From Streptomyces fuscichromogenes (GTDB lineage Bacteria > Actinomycetota > Actinomycetes > Streptomycetales > Streptomycetaceae): DNA of 64,000 nucleotides. Positions 57,088 through 64,000 of the stretch are shown here, in pieces. A model generated the notes under the pieces. The model had not been told where the DNA came from. It ran no database searches and worked only from the letters and a program-made list of their open reading frames with translations. Position 1 is the first letter of the stretch, and each line of letters opens with the position of its first letter. A program made the position numbers and the translations under genes. The stretch spans positions 1-64,000 of the forward strand of contig NZ_BMML01000037.1 of NCBI RefSeq assembly GCF_014645815.1, written 5' to 3'.

Positions 57088-57954
57088 ATGACCAACCCGG
57101 CCGAGAGACTGGTCGATCTGCTCGACCTGGAGCAGATCGAGGTCAACATCTTCCGTGGCCGCAGCCCCCAGGAGTCCCTCCAGCGGGTCTTCGGCGGCCA
57201 GGTGGCCGGCCAGGCGCTGGTCGCCGCCAGCCGCACCACGGAGGGCGACCGGCCGGTGCACTCGCTGCACGCGTACTTCCTGCGCCCGGGCCGGCCGGGC
57301 GTGCCGATCGTGTACCAGGTCGAACGGGTCCGGGACGGCCGGTCGTTCACGACGCGCCGGGTCACCGCCGTGCAGCAGGGCCGCACGATCTTCAATCTGA
57401 CCGCCTCCTTCCACAAACCTGAGGTGGGAGCCTTCGAGCACCAGCTGCCGCCGGCCCGTGAGGTGCCGCATCCGGAGTCGCTGCCGACGCTCGCCGAGGA
57501 GATCCGCAAGCATCTGGGCGAGCTGCCCGAGCAGTTGGAGCGGATGGCGCGCCGCCAGCCCTTCGACATCCGCTACGTCGACCGGCTGCGCTGGAACGCC
57601 GAGGACATAGCGGGCGCCGAGCCGCGCAGCGCCGTGTGGATGCGTGCGGTCGGCCCGCTGGGCGACGATCCGCTGGTGCACACCTGCGCACTGACCTACG
57701 CCAGTGACATGACCCTCCTGGACGCGGTCCGCGTCCCCGTCGAACCGCTGTGGGGGCCGCGGAACTTCGACATCGCCTCGCTGGACCACGCCATGTGGTT
57801 CCACCGGCCGTTCCGCGCGGACGAGTGGTTCCTGTACGAGCAGGAGTCCCCCGTCGCCACGGGCGGGCTCGGTCTGGCCCGCGGGCGGGTCTACGACCTC
57901 GACGGGCGGCTGTTGGTGTCGGTCGTCCAGGAGGGGTTGTTCCGCGCGCTCTAG
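57088..57954 (+). CDS. tesB: Acyl-CoA thioesterase II
   Basis: This 288-residue double-hotdog enzyme hydrolyses acyl-CoA to free acid and CoA. It has FGGQVAGQALVAASRT, SLHAYFLRPG, SLDHAMWFHRPFRADEWFLY cut across two strands, and GLARGRVYD; the catalytic Asp lies in the SLDHAMWFH region, and Thr/Gln partners are expected further in. ATG 57088 has AGGAG ten bases upstream. It probably forms an operon with the helicase. Confidence 0.93.
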   Translation: MTNPAERLVDLLDLEQIEVNIFRGRSPQESLQRVFGGQVAGQALVAASRTTEGDRPVHSLHAYFLRPGRPGVPIVYQVERVRDGRSFTTRRVTAVQQGRTIFNLTASFHKPEVGAFEHQLPPAREVPHPESLPTLAEEIRKHLGELPEQLERMARRQPFDIRYVDRLRWNAEDIAGAEPRSAVWMRAVGPLGDDPLVHTCALTYASDMTLLDAVRVPVEPLWGPRNFDIASLDHAMWFHRPFRADEWFLYEQESPVATGGLGLARGRVYDLDGRLLVSVVQEGLFRAL

Positions 57955-57976
57955 CCGAAGCAGGCGCGGACGGGGA

Positions 57977-58020
57977 CACCTACGCGGACGCGGGCACCTA
58001 CGCGGACGCGGGCACCTACG
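57977..58020. repeat. 18-bp tandem repeat in the tesB-DUF6397 gap
   Basis: CACCTACGCGGACGCGGG occurs twice in a row (57977 and 57995) and then partly a third time, between the ends of two convergent genes. Confidence 0.85.
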
Positions 58021-58036
58021 TGGTCAGGGCCGCCGG

Positions 58037-58915
58037 TCAGTGGGCGGGCCGGGGGGTTCTGCGCAGCAGCCAGCCGCGCAGGCTCCGGGAGAGCGTCGGC
58101 CGGTCGGGCGCGGGGGGCCGGGAGGGTGCGGCGGGGCGAGGCGCCGGCCGGTGTGCGCGGGCTTGCCCGAGTTCCCGTGCCAGGTCGTGCCTGAACCAGT
58201 CGATCTCGTCCGGGTCGGCCGCCGTCATGAGCTCCTCGGCGAGCTGCGCGGCCGGCGAGCCCGGTGCGCCGTGGGCGGGCGGGGCCGGCCGCAAGGCCGT
58301 CACATGGGCGCGTTCATGAGGGTCCGTGAGCAGGTCGTCGATGTCACCGGGGTCCAGGAAACCGGCCACCACCCCGGCCCGCTGCCACGGCCCGTCCGCC
58401 TGCCGCAGCAGGAAACCGCAGTGGCGTCCGCGCCAGTTGCGGGCCCGCTGGTCCGCGCCCGCCCTCAACCGGTCGCTCAGCTCCGCGGGCGTACGGCCGG
58501 TGAGCAGTCGTGTGTTCTGCTCGGCGGCGGCGAACTGCCCCAGCTCCTCGGCGAGATAGAGCCAGACCACGGCCCGGTAGCGATTCGGGTACCACCTCAC
58601 CGGAGTCACCAGGCCGAGTTTCGCGACGCGGGTGAACCTGCCCGCCGGGATCCCCATCAGGGCCGCGCCCTCGGTCGTGCCCACGACCCGCACGCTCTCG
58701 CGGAGGGATTCGGCCCGGCCCTGGAGCCGGTCGATCTCGGTACGGGGGACGCGGCGGCCCCCGGCGGCTCCCCCGCCTCCGTCGTCGGGTACGGTGCGGA
58801 TCCGCCCGAGGTGTACCGCGAGATCGAACTCGCCCCGTTTGAGGCCCAGTTCGCGGGCGGCGCGGCTCGGCGTGCAGGCGAGCGGGCGGGATGCGGCGAG
58901 GGTGGTGCCGGACAT
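58037..58915 (-). CDS. DUF6397-like protein
   Basis: This 292-residue protein is probably cytoplasmic, with a helical Arg-rich N-terminal half (SRAARELGLKRGEFDLAVHL, then GIPAGRFTRVAKLGLV, both looking like weak helix-turn-helix units) and a Pro/Arg-rich tail. I associate it with a Streptomyces family of unknown function. ATG 58915 has GGGGGAG seven bases upstream. The helix-turn-helix-like segments suggest a regulatory role, but this is a guess. Confidence 0.75.
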   Translation of the reverse strand: MSGTTLAASRPLACTPSRAARELGLKRGEFDLAVHLGRIRTVPDDGGGGAAGGRRVPRTEIDRLQGRAESLRESVRVVGTTEGAALMGIPAGRFTRVAKLGLVTPVRWYPNRYRAVVWLYLAEELGQFAAAEQNTRLLTGRTPAELSDRLRAGADQRARNWRGRHCGFLLRQADGPWQRAGVVAGFLDPGDIDDLLTDPHERAHVTALRPAPPAHGAPGSPAAQLAEELMTAADPDEIDWFRHDLARELGQARAHRPAPRPAAPSRPPAPDRPTLSRSLRGWLLRRTPRPAH

Positions 58916-59042
58916 GGTCGTTCTCCCCCGTGGTGTGGGTGGCTCGCGCCCGGTGCGCTCGCCGTGGAAAAGACCGTAGCCGTTTCGGCGAGACTCGTGG
59001 CGGGCCTGTGGACAACTCCACGGCAGGTCATGAATCCGCAGG

Positions 59043-59456
59043 TCAGAGGTCTATCGCGGAGGAGCGTTCCGGTTGCCGGGCGTCCACCGCGAGGTGTTCG
59101 CCGACGCGGTTGACCAGCAGGGTCATCTCGTAGGCGATCTGGCCGATGTCGGCCTCCGCACCGCTGAACACGCACAGGCAGCTGCCGGTTCCGGCCGCGG
59201 TGACGAACAGGACCGCCTCGTCGTACTCGATCATCGTCTGGCGGACCTGGCCCGCGCCGAAATGGCGTCCGGAGCCCTTGGCGAGGCTGTGCAGCCCGGA
59301 GGCGACGGCCGCCAGATGTTCCGCGTCCTCCTGGCGGAGGCCCGTGCTCGCTCCCGTGACCAGGCCGTCGTTGGACAGGACCAGCGCGTGCCGTACATGT
59401 TCCACGCGCTCGGTCAGGTCGTCGAGCAGCCAGGCGAGTCCCTGGTTCTGCGCCAT
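59043..59456 (-). CDS. Roadblock/LC7-domain protein, stand-alone CvnB-like
   Basis: This 137-residue protein has the roadblock core GLAWLLDDLTERVEHVRHALVLS cut by a turn, DAEHLAAVASGLHSLAKGSGRHF, and EMTLLVNRVGEHL. It closely resembles the conservon CvnB at 61210-61647, so it may be a duplicate that modulates the same GTPase. ATG 59456 was chosen; the longer frame to 59558 is not family-like. Confidence 0.9.
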   Translation of the reverse strand: MAQNQGLAWLLDDLTERVEHVRHALVLSNDGLVTGASTGLRQEDAEHLAAVASGLHSLAKGSGRHFGAGQVRQTMIEYDEAVLFVTAAGTGSCLCVFSGAEADIGQIAYEMTLLVNRVGEHLAVDARQPERSSAIDL

Positions 59457-59551
59457 GTCGAAGCGTCTCCCCGTGTGCCGTCTCCCCCTGGCTGGAGGAT
59501 CTCCCCGCCAGCCTTCCCCACCACCGGCGTCCGGGCAAGGAGGATGGGGAC

Positions 59552-59980
59552 ATGGCACAGAAGATGACCGACGAGGAATGGCGGGCGTTCGTCTCGCACG
59601 GCACCCGCACCGGCAAACTGTCCACCGTAAACGCCGACGGCAGCCCGCATGTGGCTCCCATCTGGTTCCTGCTGGAGGGGGACGAACTGGTCTTCAATAC
59701 CGGCAAAGAGTCCGTGAAAGGGCGCAATCTCGCCCGTGACGGGCGTGTCGCCCTCTGCGTGGACGACGACCTGCCGCCCTTCAATTTCGTGGTGCTGAAC
59801 GGGCGCGCCCGGCTGTCGGAGGACCTGGGCGAGGTCCGTGATTCGGCCACCCGGATCTCGGCTCGCTACATGGGGGCGGACCGCGCCGAGGAGTTCGGCG
59901 CCCGCAACGGCGTCCCCGGCGAACTGCTGGTCCGGGTCACCGTGGAGAAGGTGGTGGCCCTCAAGGACCTCACGGTCTGA
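59552..59980 (+). CDS. F420/PPOX-class flavin-fold oxidoreductase
   Basis: This 142-residue split beta-barrel protein has GKLSTVNADGSPHVAPIWF, FNTGKESVKGRNLARDGRVALCVDD cut by a strand, and FNFVVLNGRARL, the pattern of F420-dependent or PPOX-type oxidoreductases. AAGGAGG precedes ATG 59552. It is convergent with cvnD, 3 bp apart. Confidence 0.92.
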   Translation: MAQKMTDEEWRAFVSHGTRTGKLSTVNADGSPHVAPIWFLLEGDELVFNTGKESVKGRNLARDGRVALCVDDDLPPFNFVVLNGRARLSEDLGEVRDSATRISARYMGADRAEEFGARNGVPGELLVRVTVEKVVALKDLTV

Positions 59981-59983
59981 GGC

Positions 59984-60589
59984 TCAGCCCACCGAGTCCA
60001 GGAGCCGGGCGGTGTGCATCCGTCCGGCGTACTCGACGAGCCGGATCAGCACTTCCTTGCCGGAGTCCCGGTCGCGGGCGTCGCACAGGACCACCGGCGT
60101 GCCCTGGTCCAGGTCGAGGGCGCGGCAGACGTCGTGGGCGCCGTAGCTCCGGGCACCGGTGAAGCAGTTGACGGCGACGACGAACGGGATGTGCCGGTGC
60201 TCGAAGTAGTCGACCGCCGGGAAACAGTCCTCCAGACGGCGGGTGTCGGCGAGGACGACGGCGCCGAGCGCTCCTTGCGAGAGTTCGTCCCAGAGGAACC
60301 AGAAGCGGTCCTGGCCCGGGGTGCCGAAGAGGTACAGGGAGAGGCCGGAGCGGATCGTGATGCGGCCGAAGTCCATGGCGACGGTGGTGGTGACCTTCTG
60401 GTCCACGCCGTCCGTGTCGTCCACGAGCTGGCCCGCTTCGCTGAGCATCTCCTCGGTGCGCAGCGGCCGGATCTCGCTGACGGCGCCGACCAGGGTCGTC
60501 TTCCCGACGCCGAAGCCGCCGGCGACCAATATCTTGAGCGCCATGGCCGAGTGTTCGTCGGCGGTGGACTCGGAGTGCTCGGAGACCAT
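59984..60589 (-). CDS. cvnD: Conservon GTPase CvnD
   Basis: This 201-residue small Ras-like GTPase has a P-loop ILVAGGFGVGKTT, the switch region LFGTPGQDRFWF and VVAVNCF in place of the usual NKxD. It works with the other Cvn proteins as a membrane-associated signalling complex. ATG 60589 (MVSEHSES) was chosen; ATG 60544 (MALKILV) is a shorter option. The 188-bp gap to cvnC is longer than the usual overlap in conservons and contains a CGGAAC/GTTCCG inverted repeat, so cvnD may have its own promoter. Confidence 0.93.
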   Translation of the reverse strand: MVSEHSESTADEHSAMALKILVAGGFGVGKTTLVGAVSEIRPLRTEEMLSEAGQLVDDTDGVDQKVTTTVAMDFGRITIRSGLSLYLFGTPGQDRFWFLWDELSQGALGAVVLADTRRLEDCFPAVDYFEHRHIPFVVAVNCFTGARSYGAHDVCRALDLDQGTPVVLCDARDRDSGKEVLIRLVEYAGRMHTARLLDSVG

Positions 60590-60725
60590 GATCACTTCTC
60601 TCGGAAGGGCTCTGGACAGGACCTGGAGGAGCGGCCGCGGCGGACGCCGGGACGCCCGCGAAGGGGTACGGGACGACGCGAAGCCAGCATCATGACAACT
60701 GCCGCTCCGTCGCGGACGGTTGGAC

Positions 60726-60743
60726 CGGAACGGGTCTGTTCCG
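60726..60743. other. Inverted repeat in the cvnC-cvnD gap
   Basis: CGGAAC, six bases, GTTCCG. It could be an operator for cvnD or a weak attenuator after cvnC; the sequence does not decide. Confidence 0.4.
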
Positions 60744-60777
60744 ACCGGCTCGCGCCCGGTTGGTTCCGGATGCTCAT

Positions 60778-61191
60778 CTACAGTGCCCGCAATCCCTCGA
60801 TGACCTCGCGCAGAATCCGTTCGTCGGGCAGCTGGGCGGGTGGCACCGGGCGGCTCACGGTGACCCGGCCCAGTTCCAGCAGGTCGCCCAGGAGCACCCG
60901 GACCACGCCCACGGGGAGGTCCGCACCGGCGGCGAGTTCGGCGACGGACTGCGTCTCCAGCCGGCACAGGTCGACCAGCGCGCGGTGTTCGGGGCCGAGC
61001 GCGCTGCCGTCGTCGGTGCCGGCCGCACCCGGGTCGAGCGTGACCAGGGCGATCAGGTCGAACTTCACGCCGGTGGGGCCGGGTTTGGTACGGCCCCCGG
61101 TCATGGCGTAGGGGCGGACCAGCGGCCCGGCCTCGCCGTCGAACCACTGGCTGCCCGGTTCGCTCGGGGCGCCCGTCATGTACTCGGTCAT
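60778..61191 (-). CDS. cvnC: Conservon DUF742 protein CvnC
   Basis: This 137-residue protein of the DUF742 family has WFDGEAGPLVRPYAMTGGRT, FDLIALVTLD, HRALVDLCRLETQSVAELAA and LPVGVVRVLLGDLLELG, ending ERILREVIEGLRAL. The middle resembles a winged-helix fold without evident DNA contacts. It starts 18 bp after cvnB. Confidence 0.92.
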   Translation of the reverse strand: MTEYMTGAPSEPGSQWFDGEAGPLVRPYAMTGGRTKPGPTGVKFDLIALVTLDPGAAGTDDGSALGPEHRALVDLCRLETQSVAELAAGADLPVGVVRVLLGDLLELGRVTVSRPVPPAQLPDERILREVIEGLRAL

Positions 61192-61209
61192 CGGTGGCGG
61201 TCTTCCGGC

Positions 61210-61647
61210 TCAGCCGGCGGCGGGCGGCCGGGCGGCGATGCGCGGCGCGGTGTAGAGGTGCTCGCCGACGCGCTTGACCAGGCGGGCCATCTCGTAGGCG
61301 ACCAGGCCGATGTCCGCGGTCGCGTCGGTGAGCAGCGCCAGGCAGGAGCCGTCGCCCGCGGCGGCCACGAAGAGGAAGGCGTCGTCCATCTCGACCATGG
61401 TCTGGCGGACCCCACCGGCCCCGAAGTGCCGTCCGGCGCCTTTGGCGAGGCTGTTGAATCCGGAGGCCACGGCCGCGAGGTGCTCGGCGTCCTCGCGTTT
61501 GAGGCCGGTCGAGGCGCCGACGGCGAGGCCGTCGTTGGACAGCACGACGGCGTGCCGCACCTCGGTGACACGCAGCACCAGGTCGTCCAGCAGCCAGTCG
61601 AGTTCGCCGGAGCGCCGGTCTGCCCTCGTGGTCGGGTCCTGGATCAT
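61210..61647 (-). CDS. cvnB: Conservon roadblock protein CvnB
   Basis: This 145-residue roadblock/LC7 protein has LDWLLDDLVLRVTEVRHAVV, EDAEHLAAVASGFNSLAKGA and EMARLVKRVGEHLY. It would bridge the kinase CvnA and the GTPase CvnD. Its ATG overlaps the cvnA stop as ATGA. Confidence 0.93.
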   Translation of the reverse strand: MIQDPTTRADRRSGELDWLLDDLVLRVTEVRHAVVLSNDGLAVGASTGLKREDAEHLAAVASGFNSLAKGAGRHFGAGGVRQTMVEMDDAFLFVAAAGDGSCLALLTDATADIGLVAYEMARLVKRVGEHLYTAPRIAARPPAAG

Positions 61648-64000
61648 GGGCGGTCTCCTTCGGTGCTGTCACTGCCGTCTTCGGTTCGCGGGGCGGCTCC
61701 GCGGCCGGGTTGTCTGCCTCCGCCGCGCGCCCAGCCGTCGCGGTAGGCGGTCATGCGGGCGCGGACGAGTTCGGGAGTGCGCTCGTCACCGCCGCGGGCG
61801 GGCGTGGGCTCCTCGGTGCGGGGATCGCGCAGTTGGGGGGCGAGGCTCGCCTGTCGCACCCGACGTGGGAGCTCCTCGTCGGAGGGATCGGAGTCGTGCG
61901 ACGGGCGGTGCGGCCTCAAGGTGGTGACTCCGGGGGGCGGTGGTTCGGGCGCGGGGCGCGGGGCGGCGGGGGCGGTGACGGCGAGGACGGGCCGGCCGAC
62001 GGGGGCGGGCTCCGGGAGGGCGGCACCGGGCACGCGCGCGTACGCGCGTTCCGCTGTCTGTCCGGTGTCGGCCGCCGGACGGCTGGAACGTTCCGCCGGA
62101 CCGCCGTGCAGCAGGACCTTCGGCAGCAGCACCACCGCGGTGGTGCCGCCGTACGGGGACGTGCGCAGATGGACCTTGATGCCGTGGCGGGCCGCGAGCC
62201 TGCTGACCACGAACAGGCCGAGCCGGTCGCTGTCGAACAGGTCGAGGGTCTCGGACTGTTCGATGCGCCGGTTGGCCTCGGCCAGGGTGTCCTGGCCCAT
62301 GCCGAGCCCGCGGTCCTCGACCTCCAGGGCGTAGCCGTTGCCGACGGGTTCTCCGGTGACGCGTACGCGCGTGTGTGGCGGCGAGAACTGGGCGGCGTTC
62401 TCCACGACCTCGGCGAGCAGATGCGTGAGGTCGGCGACGGCCGTCCCGATGACCGCCGCCTCGGGGAGCTGCCGTACCTCCACGCGCGCGTAGTCCTCGA
62501 CTTCGGACACGGCGGCCCGTACGACGTCGGTGAGGGACACGGGCATCCGCCAGGCCCGGCCCGGGGCGGCCCCGGAGAGGATGATCAGGCTCTCCGCGTG
62601 GCGGCGCATACGGGTGGTGAGGTGGTCGAGGCGGAAGAGGTCGCTCAGTTCGCTGGGATCGTCGGAGCGGCGCTCCATGCTGTCCAGCAGGCTCAGCTGG
62701 CGGTGGACCAGGATCTGGCTGCGGCGGGCGAGGTTGACGAAGACCCCCGAGATGCCGCTGGCGAGTTCGGCGCGTTCCACGGCGGCGCGCAGGGCGGCGC
62801 GGTGCACGGTGCCGAGGGCCTCGGCGACCTGTCCGGTCTCGTCCTCCGCGGCCGGCCCCGGCGGCGCTTCGGCCCGGACGTCGATCTCCTCGCCGGCCCG
62901 CAGTCTGCGCATCGCCTCGGGGAGCTTGCGGCGGGCGATCTCCAGAGCACTGTTGCGCAGGCTCACCAGCTCGACGACGAGGCCGCGCCCGATGCGTACG
63001 GAGATGACGAGGGAGGCGACCACGGCGAGCAGACCGAACAGGACGGCGGCGCCGGCCGGCGTGAGCAGACCGCGTGCGAACGGATCGGCCCGGCCCGCCA
63101 CCGCGCGTGCCGTGTCGGCCTGGAGGTTCCGCATGCCGTCCTGCACGCGCGCGTGCGCGGTGTTCCAGGTGGTTTCCGGGACTGCTCGGACCGCCCTGGC
63201 TCCGGACGGGCTCGCGAGGATCCGGTCCTCGGCGGCGCCCAGCGCGGCGTAGTCGTCGCCGTCGGCGAGCCGGTGCCAGGCGGTGCCCTGGGCACTGGGC
63301 AGATCGGCGACGGCCGCGTCGGTGAGGACCCGGCGGGTGTCGACGGCACCGGTGAACAGCCGCAGTCGCCTGCCGTCGAGACCACCGGCCAGCCGGGCAC
63401 CGCCGAGGACCGCGTCCTCCTGGGCCAGCGCCTCGCCCGAGCGGGAGAATTCGAGCAGTACGCGCGCGTCGGAGCCCATGTCGTCGGCCTGGATGCCGGT
63501 GAGGGCGCCGTCCACGGCGAAGGCCGAGGCGATGGCCTGTGTGTACTGCCCGTAGGCCGCGTCCCAGCCGGCACCGCGGTTCTGCACCGCCCGCCGCAGA
63601 GTGCGCAGTTGTTCGGCGCCGGTGACGAAGGCCTTGAGGCGTTCGGCGACGCCGGAGGGCAGTTCCTCGCTGTCGGCGACGGTGCTGTCCTTGCCGAGCC
63701 GCAGACCGGCCACGGCCTGATCGGTACGGGTGCCGAGCCGCTGGAGGTCGGCGGTCTGTTCGGCGGCGGGATCGGTCGCGTACCGGACCGCGGCGGCCCG
63801 CTCGGCCTGGAGTGCGGCGACGGCGGCGGCGACCGGGGTGCGCAGCGCGGCGTCGACGCGCTGGGACTGGCGCAGCCGGGAGACGTCCTGTGCCGTGGTG
63901 ACCGTGGCGTACGCCCACAGGGCGAGCAGGGACATCACCGGCACCATCAACAGGCAGACGACCTTGGCCCGCACGGTCCGTGGGCGGATCCGCCAGCCTC
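61644..64000 (-). CDS. cvnA: Conservon sensor histidine kinase CvnA (N-terminus beyond window)
   Basis: This is a membrane sensor kinase, open to the right edge; the GTG at 63974 lies inside a frame that continues upstream as plausible coding sequence, so the start is outside. Segments in order: a membrane helix (VCLLMVPVMSLLALWAYATV), an extracellular helical sensor of the nitrate/nitrite-sensing type, a second helix (AAVLFGLLAVVASLVISVRI), a HAMP-like linker, a dimerisation region with HRQLSLLDSMERR, and an ATPase domain with LAEVVENAAQFSPPHT (N box), VEDRGLGMG and FVVSRLAARHGI. A disordered Pro/Arg-rich tail follows. Confidence 0.92.
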   Translation of the reverse strand, partial: GWRIRPRTVRAKVVCLLMVPVMSLLALWAYATVTTAQDVSRLRQSQRVDAALRTPVAAAVAALQAERAAAVRYATDPAAEQTADLQRLGTRTDQAVAGLRLGKDSTVADSEELPSGVAERLKAFVTGAEQLRTLRRAVQNRGAGWDAAYGQYTQAIASAFAVDGALTGIQADDMGSDARVLLEFSRSGEALAQEDAVLGGARLAGGLDGRRLRLFTGAVDTRRVLTDAAVADLPSAQGTAWHRLADGDDYAALGAAEDRILASPSGARAVRAVPETTWNTAHARVQDGMRNLQADTARAVAGRADPFARGLLTPAGAAVLFGLLAVVASLVISVRIGRGLVVELVSLRNSALEIARRKLPEAMRRLRAGEEIDVRAEAPPGPAAEDETGQVAEALGTVHRAALRAAVERAELASGISGVFVNLARRSQILVHRQLSLLDSMERRSDDPSELSDLFRLDHLTTRMRRHAESLIILSGAAPGRAWRMPVSLTDVVRAAVSEVEDYARVEVRQLPEAAVIGTAVADLTHLLAEVVENAAQFSPPHTRVRVTGEPVGNGYALEVEDRGLGMGQDTLAEANRRIEQSETLDLFDSDRLGLFVVSRLAARHGIKVHLRTSPYGGTTAVVLLPKVLLHGGPAERSSRPAADTGQTAERAYARVPGAALPEPAPVGRPVLAVTAPAAPRPAPEPPPPGVTTLRPHRPSHDSDPSDEELPRRVRQASLAPQLRDPRTEEPTPARGGDERTPELVRARMTAYRDGWARGGGRQPGRGAAPRTEDGSDSTEGDRP

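Noticed and set aside
49857..57569. A 2570-codon open frame on the minus strand
   Set aside because: It is opposite the ABC pair, the helicase and tesB, all of which have clear motifs on the plus strand; the frame itself shows none.
1..64000. CRISPR arrays, tRNA or rRNA genes, insertion sequences, prophage attachment sites
   Set aside because: I looked for regular spaced repeats, transposase-like proteins and cloverleaf-like stretches and found none. The only repeats are short tandem units and NRPS module homology.

Overview
The window is very GC-rich actinomycete DNA. A complete-looking conservon (roadblock/GTPase/histidine-kinase operon), a zinc-free type B L31, a DUF5709 protein and GTG starts overlapping TGA stops all point to Streptomyces or a close relative. 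It divides into a secondary-metabolite gene cluster that leaves the left edge (about 1-35.6 kb) and ordinary chromosome (about 35.7-64 kb). I saw no tRNA, rRNA, insertion sequence or CRISPR array.

Cluster (1-35.6 kb). One minus-strand reading frame starts at 20754 and stays open for 6918 codons to the left edge. It is a giant nonribosomal peptide synthetase with six complete C-A-T modules and a seventh C domain. The adenylation pocket residues that I read suggest arylglycine-like (1), Ser (2), unassigned (3), possibly 3,5-dihydroxyphenylglycine (4), Thr (5) and 4-hydroxyphenylglycine (6). Upstream on the same strand lie an MbtH partner and an alpha/beta hydrolase. Small divergent units to the right supply precursors and decoration: hydroxymandelate synthase and HpgT aminotransferase for Hpg; DpgA, DpgB and DpgC for Dpg; a flavin-dependent halogenase; an aspartyl/asparaginyl beta-hydroxylase-type oxygenase; two unrelated PAPS sulfotransferases, one fused to a MarR-like winged helix; and an ABC exporter. 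No cross-linking P450, glycosyltransferase, DpgD, Hmo, thioesterase domain or pathway regulator lies in the window. Some of these may be beyond the left edge.

Three 29-bp inverted repeats of the form GTTCAACTG-N11-C(G/A)GTTGAAC sit in front of the NRPS/oxygenase, HpgT/exporter and dpgA units. They look like StrR/Bbr-type activator sites and tie the scattered units into one regulon. The likely product is a chlorinated and/or sulfated, arylglycine-rich peptide. The predicted residue order does not match any glycopeptide, ramoplanin/enduracidin or feglymycin-type peptide I can recall.

Right of the cluster (35.7-64 kb), in order: a YjbQ-family protein, a flavin monooxygenase, an MltG-like protein, an ABC exporter divergent from a MarR regulator, a dicarboxylate symporter, a secreted PNGase A-like amidase, an M1 metallopeptidase lipoprotein, a secreted peptidoglycan amidase, an L,D-transpeptidase-like lipoprotein, a heterodimeric ABC exporter with complementary degenerate ATP sites, DUF5709, L31 type B, a membrane metal-dependent hydrolase, a DEAD/DEAH helicase, acyl-CoA thioesterase II, DUF6397, a roadblock protein, an F420/PPOX-type oxidoreductase and the conservon cvnABCD, whose kinase runs off the right edge.
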